DNA of 48,872 nucleotides from positions 1 to 48,872 of the forward strand of contig CAJMPP010000015.1 in NCBI GenBank assembly GCA_905215325.1. The letters are read 5' to 3'. Under the pieces are notes generated by a model that saw nothing but the letters and a program-made list of their open reading frames with translations, was not told the origin of the DNA and searched no databases. Source of the DNA: an uncultured bacterium. Its GTDB lineage: Bacteria; Actinomycetota; Coriobacteriia; Coriobacteriales; Eggerthellaceae. The translations under genes and the position numbers were made by a program. Of the stretch, positions 41,360 to 48,872 are shown one piece after another (position 1 is the first letter of the stretch; each line of letters starts with the position of its first letter).

Positions 41360-42514
41360 TTACTCGCTGGTCTCTATCGTGCCGCCGCCCACAACGGCAT
41401 CACCATCGTAGACCACCAGCGACTGCCCCGCCGCCGGACGAGCTACCGGCTCATTGAAGCGAACCACCAGCTGATCGCCCTCCATAACAGCCTCACCGGC
41501 CTGCGCTCGTTGGCGATAATGGGTTTTCGCCATAACGCGCAATGGCTTATCAAGCGCCGCCACCGAGATCAGATTCACGTCCCCGGCGCGCACCTCGCGC
41601 ACACCTAGCTCGCTTCGCGGACCTACCACCAGCACGTTCTCAACGGCATCTTTGTCCACCACGTACAACGGCTCAGGTGCGGCAATGCCGATACCTTTGC
41701 GCTGACCGATCGTGTAATGGACCAATCCGTTGTGCCGCCCAAGCACCTTACCGTCAACGTCGGCGATATCCCCTGGTTCGAATGCGGCGGGGACCGTCGA
41801 ATCCTTCCCGTCACCACGCGCGGCATCTCCCTCGAACCCCATATACCGGGCAATGAACGATACATAATCGCCATCGGGCACGAAGCAGATGTCCTGACTT
41901 TCCGCCTTATGCGCGTTTCCGAACGAATGCTTCTCCGCCAGCTCCCTCACCTGCGGCTTTGTCAGCTCCCCCAACGGAAACAACATATGCGCCAAGTCGT
42001 CTTGCGTCAGATGATACAGTACATAGCTCTGGTCCTTCGCCTCGTCCAAGCCGCGGCGAAGCTCGAACCTACCCGTCCGCTCATTGAACGCGCGACGTGC
42101 ATAATGGCCGGTCGCCACATAGTCGAAACCAAGCTGCGCGCGGCGGCGCTGCAAAGCGGCGAACTTCAAGTACCTGTTGCAATCGATGCACGGGTTCGGC
42201 GTACGGCCGTGCAGGTACGCATCGCAGAACCGGTCGATCACCTCGCAGCCGAACGTTCCGGTGAAGTTGAACGTGAAGTGCTCGAGCCCCAGCCCGAACG
42301 CTACCTGACGGGCGTCCTCCACATCGCTTTGGCTGCAGCAGGTGCTCTCGCCCACCACGCACGCGCCTCCAGCGCCGGCAACCTCGTTGTCGAACAGCTT
42401 CATGGTGACGCCCGTGGCATCATAGCCCGCATCGCGAAGCAGCAGCGCCGCCACCGAACTATCCACCCCGCCGCTCATCGCAACCAGCACACGCTCTCGC
42501 TTTTCACCATCCAC
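41360..42514 (-). CDS. mnmA: tRNA-specific 2-thiouridylase MnmA
   Basis: A 384-residue enzyme that thiolates U34 of Lys, Glu and Gln tRNAs. The ATP-binding PP-loop SGGVDSS lies at residues 14-20. Catalytic cysteines are in TPNPCIDCNRY and ESQDICFVPDGDY, and GHYAR and HYTIGQRKG are family blocks. It starts with GTG at 42514, nine bases after GGAG. It needs a cysteine desulfurase as sulfur source, and one is encoded 10 kb away at 31.1 kb. Together with Elp3 it would give 2-thio, 5-modified wobble uridines. Confidence 0.96.
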   Translation of the reverse strand: MDGEKRERVLVAMSGGVDSSVAALLLRDAGYDATGVTMKLFDNEVAGAGGACVVGESTCCSQSDVEDARQVAFGLGLEHFTFNFTGTFGCEVIDRFCDAYLHGRTPNPCIDCNRYLKFAALQRRRAQLGFDYVATGHYARRAFNERTGRFELRRGLDEAKDQSYVLYHLTQDDLAHMLFPLGELTKPQVRELAEKHSFGNAHKAESQDICFVPDGDYVSFIARYMGFEGDAARGDGKDSTVPAAFEPGDIADVDGKVLGRHNGLVHYTIGQRKGIGIAAPEPLYVVDKDAVENVLVVGPRSELGVREVRAGDVNLISVAALDKPLRVMAKTHYRQRAQAGEAVMEGDQLVVRFNEPVARPAAGQSLVVYDGDAVVGGGTIETSE

Positions 42515-42834
42515 CTGGGATTACTCCTTCAAACACTTACCGCCGTACCGCTACCGAAGCGCGCATTGCGCTCATCAACGATCCCATTTGCAAGCGCATG
42601 TCGACCTACGTTTAACGCTGCCCCGAACCGTCCTCGCATGAGCATCTAAGCCTACGAGCGCGCTCTATGCGCTTCGCGGATTCCGCTCTACCGCCGAGGA
42701 CGGCCCACCAAACCCGGCAGTAAAACGCGCCCCGGAGCAAACGCCTAAGCCTACAAGCGCATCGAAGCTCTTCGCGAGATCTTCGCGAAGCCCATGATCC
42801 TAAACGACTCGAACACCCCGGCCTTGCCAACAAG
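42515..42834. other. 320-base gap upstream of mnmA
   Basis: No supported gene. It holds a palindrome CTTCGCGA-GATCT-TCGCGAAG (42770-42790) and two copies of CTAAGCCTAC(G/A)AGCGC near 42646 and 42746. Their role is unknown. Confidence 0.5.
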
Positions 42835-43764
42835 CTAGATGTAATCCGCGAACTTAACCGCAGGCCACACGACGTTCGAGTCGCATTCCTCGCGATCGAT
42901 GCGCAGGCAATCATGGCAACGTCCCTCGCGACAGCGCATCTGCCGCGCCTCATCGATCAAGGCTCGGAACAGCGGCGCCATATGACCGCCGTTCTCCACG
43001 AAGTACTCCGGATGCCACTGCACGCCCATAAGGAAACGGCAGTCCTTCGCCTCCACACCCTCTACCAGGCCATCGGGTCCGTAGGCAGCAGCCGCCAAAT
43101 TGGGAGGCAGCGCGCGAACACCCTGGTGATGCATGGAGTTCACCGCTGCGGAACCGCAGCCCAGGATCTCGCCGAGCTTGCTTGAGCGCATGATCGAGAC
43201 CGTATGCGTGGGATGCCCGTATTCCTTGGTCTGCCAATGGTTCACACGCGCTCCCGCATGCGTCTGCACGCCCTCTGCCAGCACGGGGGTATCGTCGACG
43301 GCGCACATACCGTCGAACTGCTCTTCCAGGTCCAGATACAACGTGCCCCCGAAGAACACGTTGATCATCTGCATGCCGCGGCAGATGCCCAGCAACGGAT
43401 AGTCGAACTGGTACGCATAGCTGAGCAGCAGATACTCCACTTCCTCGCGCTCGGGCGTCAGCTCAGACAGCTTGCCGTAGGTGATATCGCCGCCATAGCG
43501 CACAGGGCTGATATCCTGGCCGCCCGACAGCACGAACCCATCGATGCGCGGCAGCAGCGATTCGTACACGCTGACATCGCTGGTAAACGGGACGATCAGC
43601 GGCGCCCCGCCCGCAGCGACGATTGCCTGCGCATAGTGGTTGTTCATGCGAAGAACGCCCTCGTTCGGGTCATACGTCGGCACGATGCCGATGACCGGCC
43701 TCGATGCGCCCATCGCTTTCGTGGCGATCTCCTCGATGCTGACGGGGCGCTGCGTGCTTTCCAT
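42835..43764 (-). CDS. Gamma-glutamyl-GABA hydrolase-like class I glutamine amidotransferase
   Basis: A 309-residue protein of the PuuD/peptidase C26 family that hydrolyses gamma-glutamyl amides. The nucleophile is in GICRGMQMINVFFGG, the His-Glu pair in GVQWHPEYF, and the oxyanion region in LSGGQDISPVRYG. Family members average about 250 residues. The extra C-terminal 35-40 residues carry CREGRCHDCLRIDREEC, a Cys-rich tail that could bind metal and is unusual for the family. AGGGG lies before the ATG. It lies eight bases downstream of upp on the same strand, probably co-transcribed. Confidence 0.88.
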   Translation of the reverse strand: MESTQRPVSIEEIATKAMGASRPVIGIVPTYDPNEGVLRMNNHYAQAIVAAGGAPLIVPFTSDVSVYESLLPRIDGFVLSGGQDISPVRYGGDITYGKLSELTPEREEVEYLLLSYAYQFDYPLLGICRGMQMINVFFGGTLYLDLEEQFDGMCAVDDTPVLAEGVQTHAGARVNHWQTKEYGHPTHTVSIMRSSKLGEILGCGSAAVNSMHHQGVRALPPNLAAAAYGPDGLVEGVEAKDCRFLMGVQWHPEYFVENGGHMAPLFRALIDEARQMRCREGRCHDCLRIDREECDSNVVWPAVKFADYI

Positions 43765-43772
43765 AGCGTCCC

Positions 43773-44423
43773 CTATAAAGTACCGAAGATGCGGTCACCC
43801 GCATCACCCAAGCCGGGAAGGATATATGCTTGGTCGTTCAACCCATCGTCTAGCGCACACGTCCAGATACGGACACCAGAATCCTCCTGCAAAACGGCGC
43901 GAACCCCTTCGGGAGCAGCCACCAGCACCAGGAACCGGATATCGCGAACGCCCTGTTCACGTAGATAATGTATAGCCGAAAGCGCGCTGCCGCCGGTGGC
44001 CAACATCGGGTCGATCAAAAACACCGTCCTGTCGGCAATGCCCTTCGGCATCTTCGCGTAATACTCGTGCGGCTGATGCGTCTGCTCGTCGCGCTCCATG
44101 CCCAGCACCCCCACTGCAGCGGAGGGTATGGCGGAAAGAACCCCGTCGAGCATTCCCATGCCCGCGCGAAGAATGGGCACAACAGCAAGGTTCTCGCCTG
44201 CAATCCGTTTTCCCACCGTGCGCTGCAAAGGCGTATCCACCTCAACGGGCTCCGTCGGCAAATCGCGCGAGGCCTCGTACACTTCCAACATGGCCACTTC
44301 GTGAACGAGCTGGCGGAACTGGGAAGGAGCCGTGGACGCATCACGCATGATCGACATCTTATGCGCGATAAGAGGATGATCGAGCACATTCAGGCGCTCA
44401 TCTGCTAATCGCATCTCTTCCAT
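43773..44423 (-). CDS. upp: Uracil phosphoribosyltransferase
   Basis: A 216-residue pyrimidine salvage enzyme that makes UMP from uracil and PRPP. NVLDHPLIAHKMSIMRDAST opens the fold, VPILRAGMGMLDGV and the PRPP loop LIDPMLATGGSA follow, and PGLGDAGDRIFGT closes it. The start at 44423 has GGAG seven bases upstream; the open frame to 44468 has no site. Confidence 0.96.
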   Translation of the reverse strand: MEEMRLADERLNVLDHPLIAHKMSIMRDASTAPSQFRQLVHEVAMLEVYEASRDLPTEPVEVDTPLQRTVGKRIAGENLAVVPILRAGMGMLDGVLSAIPSAAVGVLGMERDEQTHQPHEYYAKMPKGIADRTVFLIDPMLATGGSALSAIHYLREQGVRDIRFLVLVAAPEGVRAVLQEDSGVRIWTCALDDGLNDQAYILPGLGDAGDRIFGTL

Positions 44424-44720
44424 CCTAATGCTCCTCTCGAACTCCAGCGATCTTTGACTGCATATCATACGCTAAAGCCCGGCAACCAAGCACCGTCAAC
44501 CGGCTTTCGGCCATCAAACTATAACAATTTTTTTCGATTCGGAAACAAGTTGCAACAATTTCACGGTTAGCTATATCTATCGATCAGAAAACGCCAGGCA
44601 AGAAGCGAGTTTTTTTCAATTTTTGCTCCGACTTCGATCGCACAACAACCACCAACGCGTAACCGAATCAAGCTCTTTTGCCCGTTTTCATAACAAAACA
44701 ATGTGGACAGCCAAGTGTTT

Positions 44721-44747
44721 CTTGTTATAGACTGTGCAAGTAACAAG
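44721..44747. repeat. CTTGTTA inverted pair, part of a repeat set around the replication gene
   Basis: CTTGTTA (44721-44727) faces TAACAAG (44741-44747) across ATAGACTGTGCAA-type sequence. Further copies lie at 46312-46318 (inverted), 46366-46372 and 46391-46397. They bracket the replication gene and may be iteron-like protein-binding sites. Confidence 0.5.
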
Positions 44748-44792
44748 CGTGGATACCTATGCGCCAACATAGCTCCCGCTTGTATCGACAAC

Positions 44793-44861
44793 AGAAAAAA
44801 GAACCCCCTAGCGCCAACTAGGGGGTTGCCTAAGTGATCAAGTATCGACCACTCACTCACA
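44793..44861 (-). ncRNA. Predicted ~70-nt small RNA
   Basis: A minus-strand promoter (44868-44896) and an intrinsic terminator (arms AACCCCCTAG 44802-44811 and complement 44818-44827, then UUCUUUUUU on the minus strand) are only about 70 bases apart. No reading frame lies between them. It is divergent to the replication gene and could control it, like antisense RNAs of plasmid replicons. Expression is not shown. Confidence 0.6.
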
Positions 44862-44867
44862 GGTGAT

Positions 44868-44896
44868 ATTTTACCACTTAGAACATGCGCTCACAA
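44868..44896 (-). promoter_or_regulatory. Promoter of the predicted small RNA
   Basis: TTGTGA (44896-44891), 17 bases, TAAAAT (44873-44868) on the minus strand: close to sigma-70 consensus with ideal spacing. Confidence 0.7.
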
Positions 44897-44992
44897 GGCG
44901 TTCTTGTTTTTGCACTCTTTTTTTCATTGTCGAAAACGGAGTACATTCGGCTAGAAAGCGACCGCGTTTCCGCAGGTCGTGAAGGGTGCAGT

Positions 44993-46519
44993 ATGCCTCA
45001 ACCACCAGTAGGTGCGGCGGTCCCCCACATGCAGGAAAGCGAGTGGGAGATTTTCCGCACGCTCATCACGCACGACGACCGCAACAGCTACTATGTGGTC
45101 TCTTCGGACGCCAGCGGGTCCTGGGAAGACACCGCGGTGAAAAGCGAATCTCTGCCGGCCATCGGCTTCAACACGAAGTCAGCCTACTACATGACTCATA
45201 ACGGGTTCACTTCGGCATGCCGAAAATCAGAGCAGGTCAGACAACTGAACACGCTGTTCTTCGACCTCGATTGCCATGATCGGGACCTTAAAGAAACCCG
45301 CGCTATCGTGAGCAAAACGCTTAGCGCGCTTAAAACAGCCGTTGGAGAAGGAATCCTTCCCCAACCCACCATGACCATCGACTCCGGTCGAGGCGTGCAA
45401 CTGTTCTATGTTCTCACCCGGTCCATTCCGTATCGAGTGAGCGCAAACGGCCAGGTAAACATCAAATCTGTAAAGCTATTCGAAAACGTGCAGAAATGCA
45501 TGGCTTCGTTGCTTGATTCCGTTATCTCCCCCATTAAGGGCATGTCGGTCGATCGCGCAACGTTTGATGTTTCGCGCGTTTCCCGCATTCCCGGGACTTA
45601 CAACGCAAAAGCAGGGCGCTTCGCCAAACTGCACGAGTATTCCTTCGATGCGCTATATAGCTTGTCGAAGCTTTCCGAGTTCGCCCCGTCACGCGCCGAA
45701 CAGCCCAACTGCAAAACCAATCTCAAACGCGCTCTCAAGAAGACTTCTTCCATCATCGACTATCAGCCTCTTCTGAACAGCCGTCTTACCAAGATCATTG
45801 AGCTCCAAAAGCTCCGCAACTTCAATTGCGAAGGAAACCGCGAGCTCATGTCATTCGTGTTCTACAACACGGCTGTTCAGGTGTATCCGCACCAGGTTGC
45901 ACAGCAGAAGCTGAGCTCTTTTAACGACAACTTCATGAATCCGCTGAACGCCAGTGAGCTCAAAGGAATCATCAAGTCGGTCGATTCTGTAACCAACTTG
46001 CGTGGGGAACAGGGCTATTACCTCATCGGCGCCAATCGCCTTCGAGAACTTCTCGCCATGACATTGGAGGAGGAGGTGGCTATCAACTTCTTCGAATCGA
46101 AACGCTCGGTTCTGCGAAAAGAAGCGAAACGCATCACCAAAGAGAAAAGGGAGCGAAGAAACGCCCGTATCGTCACCTTGTATCGCCAAGGTTCTCATAC
46201 GTATGCCTCAATTGCAAGACAAGTCAGCTGCTCTGTCAGAACCGTGGCTACGGTTATCAGCTCCCACAAGCAAAACGAGCGTAAGCGTGTTCTAGTGAAC
46301 GTAAGTCGTTATAACAAGAAAGTATTCGATACATGCAATTTTTTGTCATACGAGTTTAAGAAGTGCTTGTTATCCCTATCTCCTAAGCTCCTTGTTACTC
46401 CGGACTGCTATACCTCTTTGACAGAAACCCTCCCAACAAGTGTTTCTGTCACTTTGGCATGGGAGGGTTTCTTCTTTGTTGTTCGACGATTTATCTATAC
46501 TCAGCGATTAGTCCAGTGA
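44993..46519 (+). CDS. Plasmid-type replication protein with primase-like domain and C-terminal HTH
   Basis: A ~508-residue protein. Residues ~60-200 resemble archaeo-eukaryotic-type (RepB/prim-pol) primases: LNTLFFDLDCHD, MTIDSGRGVQLFYVL, and MSVDRATFDVSRVSRIPGTYNAKAGRF. A ~390-450 basic region includes a helix-turn-helix (RIVTLYRQGSHTYASIARQVSCSVRTVATVIS). I take ATG 44993, behind AAGGG, over 44885, whose 36 extra codons overlap the small-RNA promoter. The last ~50 codons run through a terminator-like hairpin and overlap parB by twelve bases, so the true C-terminus could be shorter. It most likely primes or starts replication of a plasmid or integrative element; the family is inferred from motif layout. 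Confidence 0.75.
   Translation: MPQPPVGAAVPHMQESEWEIFRTLITHDDRNSYYVVSSDASGSWEDTAVKSESLPAIGFNTKSAYYMTHNGFTSACRKSEQVRQLNTLFFDLDCHDRDLKETRAIVSKTLSALKTAVGEGILPQPTMTIDSGRGVQLFYVLTRSIPYRVSANGQVNIKSVKLFENVQKCMASLLDSVISPIKGMSVDRATFDVSRVSRIPGTYNAKAGRFAKLHEYSFDALYSLSKLSEFAPSRAEQPNCKTNLKRALKKTSSIIDYQPLLNSRLTKIIELQKLRNFNCEGNRELMSFVFYNTAVQVYPHQVAQQKLSSFNDNFMNPLNASELKGIIKSVDSVTNLRGEQGYYLIGANRLRELLAMTLEEEVAINFFESKRSVLRKEAKRITKEKRERRNARIVTLYRQGSHTYASIARQVSCSVRTVATVISSHKQNERKRVLVNVSRYNKKVFDTCNFLSYEFKKCLLSLSPKLLVTPDCYTSLTETLPTSVSVTLAWEGFFFVVRRFIYTQRLVQ
46420..46472 (+). terminator. Alternative hairpins at the replication gene end
   Basis: Two mutually exclusive stems: GACAGAAAC (46420-46428) with GTTTCTGTC (46442-46450), or AGAAACCCTCCC (46423-46434) with GGGAGGGTTTCT (46461-46472). 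The second is followed by TCTTTGTTG and could end plus-strand transcription although it lies inside the open frame. Confidence 0.6.
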
Positions 46520-47569
46520 TTTCTCAATTGAACGTACCAAGGCTTTGATTTCTCCTAGCAGCTTGAAATCTGCTTCGCCTTCTGCGTTCTCAGCATGTCG
46601 GAGTGCGTTCCTTGCAGTCTTTAGGTAACCGTTCACATCCTTTGGCGCTTTAGGGTTCTGTACGACCTTCTCATGTGCTTTGTTTTGCGTGGCTGCAACC
46701 AAAGCCTCGATCGGTTGTTCTTGCTTGGAAACTTTCGCTGCTTCGATGAGCGTTGTAATCTCATCAGCAGTCAATTCCTCCTTGTGCACCGCATTGATGA
46801 CGCTCTCTTGCTGCGCGCTTGAAAGCTTTGACAAAGCTTCTGCCTGCGACTGCGTGATGCTTCCTGCATCTAGTAGATCATTGCCCTCTTTTGACAGGTT
46901 TCTTGCTATGTTCAGCAACACCTGTGCAGTTCGTTCGGACACCCCGAAGTGCTCAGCGAGGTACGTTTTCGTGTTCACGCCTTTCAGCGACGGATCGTCC
47001 TTGCGCCATTCCACTAGCTTGTCCGCCAGCACTCTGAAACCCTGTGCGCGCTCCGACGGTTTGATGTTTCGCTGACCGATGTTGCTCGAGTGCATGATGA
47101 AATTTGCTTGTTCGTCAGAAACAGCGCCAAGCTTATGGCACCTGCCAGGAACCATGCGCCATGCGTCGCCGTATTTTTCCGCAAGCAGCTTACATGCGCG
47201 CCAACGACGTTCGCCATCGATGATCTGGATGCCGTCTTCGGTCTCGCGCAAGATCAGCGGCTCGACTTCCTTGCTATTCCAGATTAGGCCAGCAAGGTTG
47301 TTCACATCCTCGTCGGTGATGGTGTAGCTATTGTTGGGATTCGGCTTAAGGTTGTCGATATCGAACCAGTCAAAACCCATTTCGGCCAGTAGCGTATTTC
47401 GACGATTGCTGTTGGCCATTTTGTCGGTGATGGCACCTTCCTGGTTGTCTCTGGCCTCGAACGCCGCTAGGCGCATTTGCTCATCGGTGAGTTTCTCGTA
47501 ACGCGGCGTCACGTTGGCGATTGCTCCTCCGTTGTTCTTGAGTGCGGCTTGAAGCTTATTCCTAGGCAT
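46508..47569 (-). CDS. parB: ParB-family partition protein
   Basis: A 353-residue ParB/Spo0J-type protein. The CTPase/nuclease-like N-domain has DIDNLKPNPNNSYTITDEDVNNLAGLI and IIDGERRWRACKLL; the box NIGQRNIKPSERAQGF replaces the usual ENLQR motif. A helix-turn-helix (KTYLAEHFGVSERTAQVLLNIARNL) binds the centromere, and a helical tail dimerises. It is the plasmid/ICE type rather than the short chromosomal kind. Its ATG overlaps the last codons of parA by eight bases, so the two are coupled. It converges on the replication gene. Confidence 0.9.
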   Translation of the reverse strand: MPRNKLQAALKNNGGAIANVTPRYEKLTDEQMRLAAFEARDNQEGAITDKMANSNRRNTLLAEMGFDWFDIDNLKPNPNNSYTITDEDVNNLAGLIWNSKEVEPLILRETEDGIQIIDGERRWRACKLLAEKYGDAWRMVPGRCHKLGAVSDEQANFIMHSSNIGQRNIKPSERAQGFRVLADKLVEWRKDDPSLKGVNTKTYLAEHFGVSERTAQVLLNIARNLSKEGNDLLDAGSITQSQAEALSKLSSAQQESVINAVHKEELTADEITTLIEAAKVSKQEQPIEALVAATQNKAHEKVVQNPKAPKDVNGYLKTARNALRHAENAEGEADFKLLGEIKALVRSIEKSLD

Positions 47570-48563
47570 TCATTTCCTCGATTTCCTGGGCCAGCAGTCG
47601 ATACGAAATCGCAGGCTTGCTGTTGGGGTCGTATTTGATCAGAGGCTCCATTGCCAAGCTTGCTTCAGGAACCACGGTGCTCTTCTCGATCTTCGTATTG
47701 AAGTACTCTGCGTTCGGAATGGCTTCCTTCATCATCTGGCAGCCATATTTGTACGCGGAGGTGTTTCGCTCGATCATCGTCTGTAGAATCTTCCAGTGCT
47801 GCGGCAGGCGTCGTCGCTCTCTTGCCGTACGGTTGATCGTGTCGATCGTCTGCGAAAGGCCTGCGATAGCATAGCCATCCACCTTGATAGGAATGATGAT
47901 ATGCGAAGCGTTGTTTCCTGCCTCAAGCGCGACGATGGCGTTCGTAGTCGTCATATCCAAGCGCGGACCGCAGTCGATGATGATGTAATCGAATTTCCGC
48001 TCCCCGCTCCTGGCGGTTTCGTCGATCAGGTCCTCGATGGCGTATAGCAGGCGTGTGTCCACGCCGCCAGCAATCTCGGCCTTTAGGCGAGTGTCCGCAT
48101 CGGCGAATCGAAAGTTTGAAGGCACGCAAAACACGTTTTCGTAATCGGTGGTGCGCATGACCTCGCTCAGCGACATACGCGGAGAGCTTGGGGTTGCCTG
48201 GTATAGGACGTCGGCGATGCAGGCTTCTTCGGAGCGGGGGTCGTAAACGCCCAGGCTCTGGCTGACGTTGCCCTGGCCGTCCATGTCGATAACCAGAACC
48301 TTGTAGCCAAGCTCCGAAAGGCAAACTGCAAGGCAGGTGCTCGTGGTCGTTTTTGCAACGCCGCCTTTGTAGCTCATGATGGAGATGATGGTAGGCTTGT
48401 CGGCGGATTGGGTCAGCTGGCCATTCAGCAAAAGGTCAGCGAGCTGCGACTTGTTCAGTCCGCGACGCTCCGCCTCCTTCTCTAATTCTTCTACGGTTTC
48501 CCTACCCAACGACAAGGATTGCTGCTGCTTCTCCCCGCCGCGCACCTTTGCCCTACTGGCCAT
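47562..48563 (-). CDS. parA: ParA-family partition ATPase
   Basis: A 333-residue ATPase. Residues 1-55 form a charged head with a ribbon-helix-helix-like stretch (LSLGRETVEELEKEAERRGLNKSQLADLLL), which would bind the operator as in plasmid ParA proteins. The deviant Walker A is SYKGGVAKTTTS, Walker A' is VIDMDGQGNVS and Walker B is IIIDCGPRLD. It positions replicons together with ParB and its own centromere. AGGAG lies before the ATG at 48563. A palindrome 54 bases upstream is a candidate operator. Confidence 0.93.
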   Translation of the reverse strand: MASRAKVRGGEKQQQSLSLGRETVEELEKEAERRGLNKSQLADLLLNGQLTQSADKPTIISIMSYKGGVAKTTTSTCLAVCLSELGYKVLVIDMDGQGNVSQSLGVYDPRSEEACIADVLYQATPSSPRMSLSEVMRTTDYENVFCVPSNFRFADADTRLKAEIAGGVDTRLLYAIEDLIDETARSGERKFDYIIIDCGPRLDMTTTNAIVALEAGNNASHIIIPIKVDGYAIAGLSQTIDTINRTARERRRLPQHWKILQTMIERNTSAYKYGCQMMKEAIPNAEYFNTKIEKSTVVPEASLAMEPLIKYDPNSKPAISYRLLAQEIEEMNA

Positions 48564-48616
48564 TTGCGCTCCTGTCTAAGATATAACACGAACATATGTA
48601 CGATACGATTTGAGGA

Positions 48617-48634
48617 CTGTGCAGGAACTGCACA
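48617..48634. promoter_or_regulatory. Candidate parA operator / centromere half-site
   Basis: TGTGCAG-GAA-CTGCACA (48618-48634), preceded by C at 48617, lies 55-70 bases upstream of parA. The same core recurs in the larger palindrome at 48782-48802. Confidence 0.6.
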
Positions 48635-48767
48635 CGAGTAATTTTACTTGTATTTCAAGCTGTATTCAAGTATTTGTAACATGTATTAAGGTGAAACTCA
48701 CAATTATTTGTTATATGAACTACTCAACATTTATGTTTGTTCGATTTCGTTTGGTTCAAAAATGCTA

Positions 48768-48816
48768 GGCTTGGTTTCCTTACTGTGCAGTTTCTGCACA
48801 GTAAGGAAACCAAGCC
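48768..48816. repeat. Long perfect palindrome, 23-bp arms
   Basis: Arms 48768-48790 and 48794-48816 are perfectly complementary around TTT. The centre is CTGTGCAG-TTT-CTGCACAG, the same core as at 48617-48634. It may be a centromere (parS-like), a replication hairpin or an element end. Confidence 0.75.
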
Positions 48817-48872
48817 GCCAAGCCGCCAAGCCGCCAAGCCGCCAAGCCGCCAAGCCGCCAAGCCGCCAAGCC
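48812..48872 (+). repeat. 8-bp tandem repeat running off the window
   Basis: AAGCCGCC is repeated seven full times plus five bases up to the last base of the window. It starts inside the right arm of the palindrome. The true copy number is unknown because the sequence ends within it. Confidence 0.95.

Larger units (their letters stand above)
44424..44992. other. Control region between upp and the replication gene
   Basis: AT-rich DNA, unlike the surrounding region. It contains the CTTGTTA inverted pair (44721-44747), a predicted small RNA on the minus strand (44793-44861) with promoter, and a CTAAGTG/CACTTAG pair (44830-44836, 44875-44881). No protein gene is supported; the minus frame 44567-44860 is disrupted by the hairpin and looks spurious. 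Confidence 0.6.

Noticed and set aside
44567..44860. 97-residue minus-strand frame
   Set aside because: It spans the terminator hairpin and shows no ribosome site or family resemblance.
48812..48872. CRISPR array
   Set aside because: The unit is only 8 bp with no spacers.

Overview
The window is high-GC bacterial DNA with short intergenic gaps, strong Shine-Dalgarno sites and many translationally coupled genes. The gene set points to an anaerobic high-GC Gram-positive, most probably a coriobacterium of the Eggerthellaceae type. It includes a selenocysteine formate dehydrogenase, a class I hybrid cluster protein, an ECF transporter with a fused double ATPase, a bacterial Elp3 and degenerate IS3 copies. 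The taxonomic placement is inference; no rRNA or tRNA gene was seen to confirm it.

Layout. 0-2 kb: the 5' part of a DEAD/DEAH helicase, a DUF4160/DUF2442 pair behind a consensus promoter buried in a palindrome, and a lone DUF4213 domain. 2.3-10.1 kb: a reverse-strand operon (EcfT, fused EcfA, MptD-like S component, two ABC half-transporters) with a divergent AraC regulator, probably metal, heme or siderophore uptake. 10.1-15.2 kb: a scarred accessory island with two IS3-family remnants, a truncated 4Fe-4S gene, an XpaC-like gene, telA and a broken MFS gene. 15.2-21 kb: L-asparaginase and a two-gene formate dehydrogenase system. The catalytic subunit is read through an in-frame UGA with a bSECIS hairpin, so it looks like two ORFs but is one gene. 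21-24.7 kb: thrH, hcp and a divergent Crp/Fnr regulator. 24.8-30 kb: a BceRS-BceAB-like two-component and ABC module.

30-42.5 kb: a Trm9-like methyltransferase, a cysteine desulfurase and Elp3. These are followed by a D-2-hydroxyacid dehydrogenase, DUF6483, ruvB-ruvA-ruvC, yebC, serA and mnmA. Elp3, Trm9-like, desulfurase and MnmA together are the parts list for an mcm5s2U-type wobble uridine modification, a eukaryote-like pathway that would be unusual in a bacterium. 42.8-44.4 kb: a class I glutamine amidotransferase hydrolase and upp.

44.4-48.9 kb: a replication and partition module with a primase-like replication protein, ParA, ParB, a predicted ~70-nt small RNA, repeats, a 23-bp-arm palindrome and an 8-bp tandem repeat that runs off the window edge. 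It looks plasmid- or ICE-derived and may mark a contig end.
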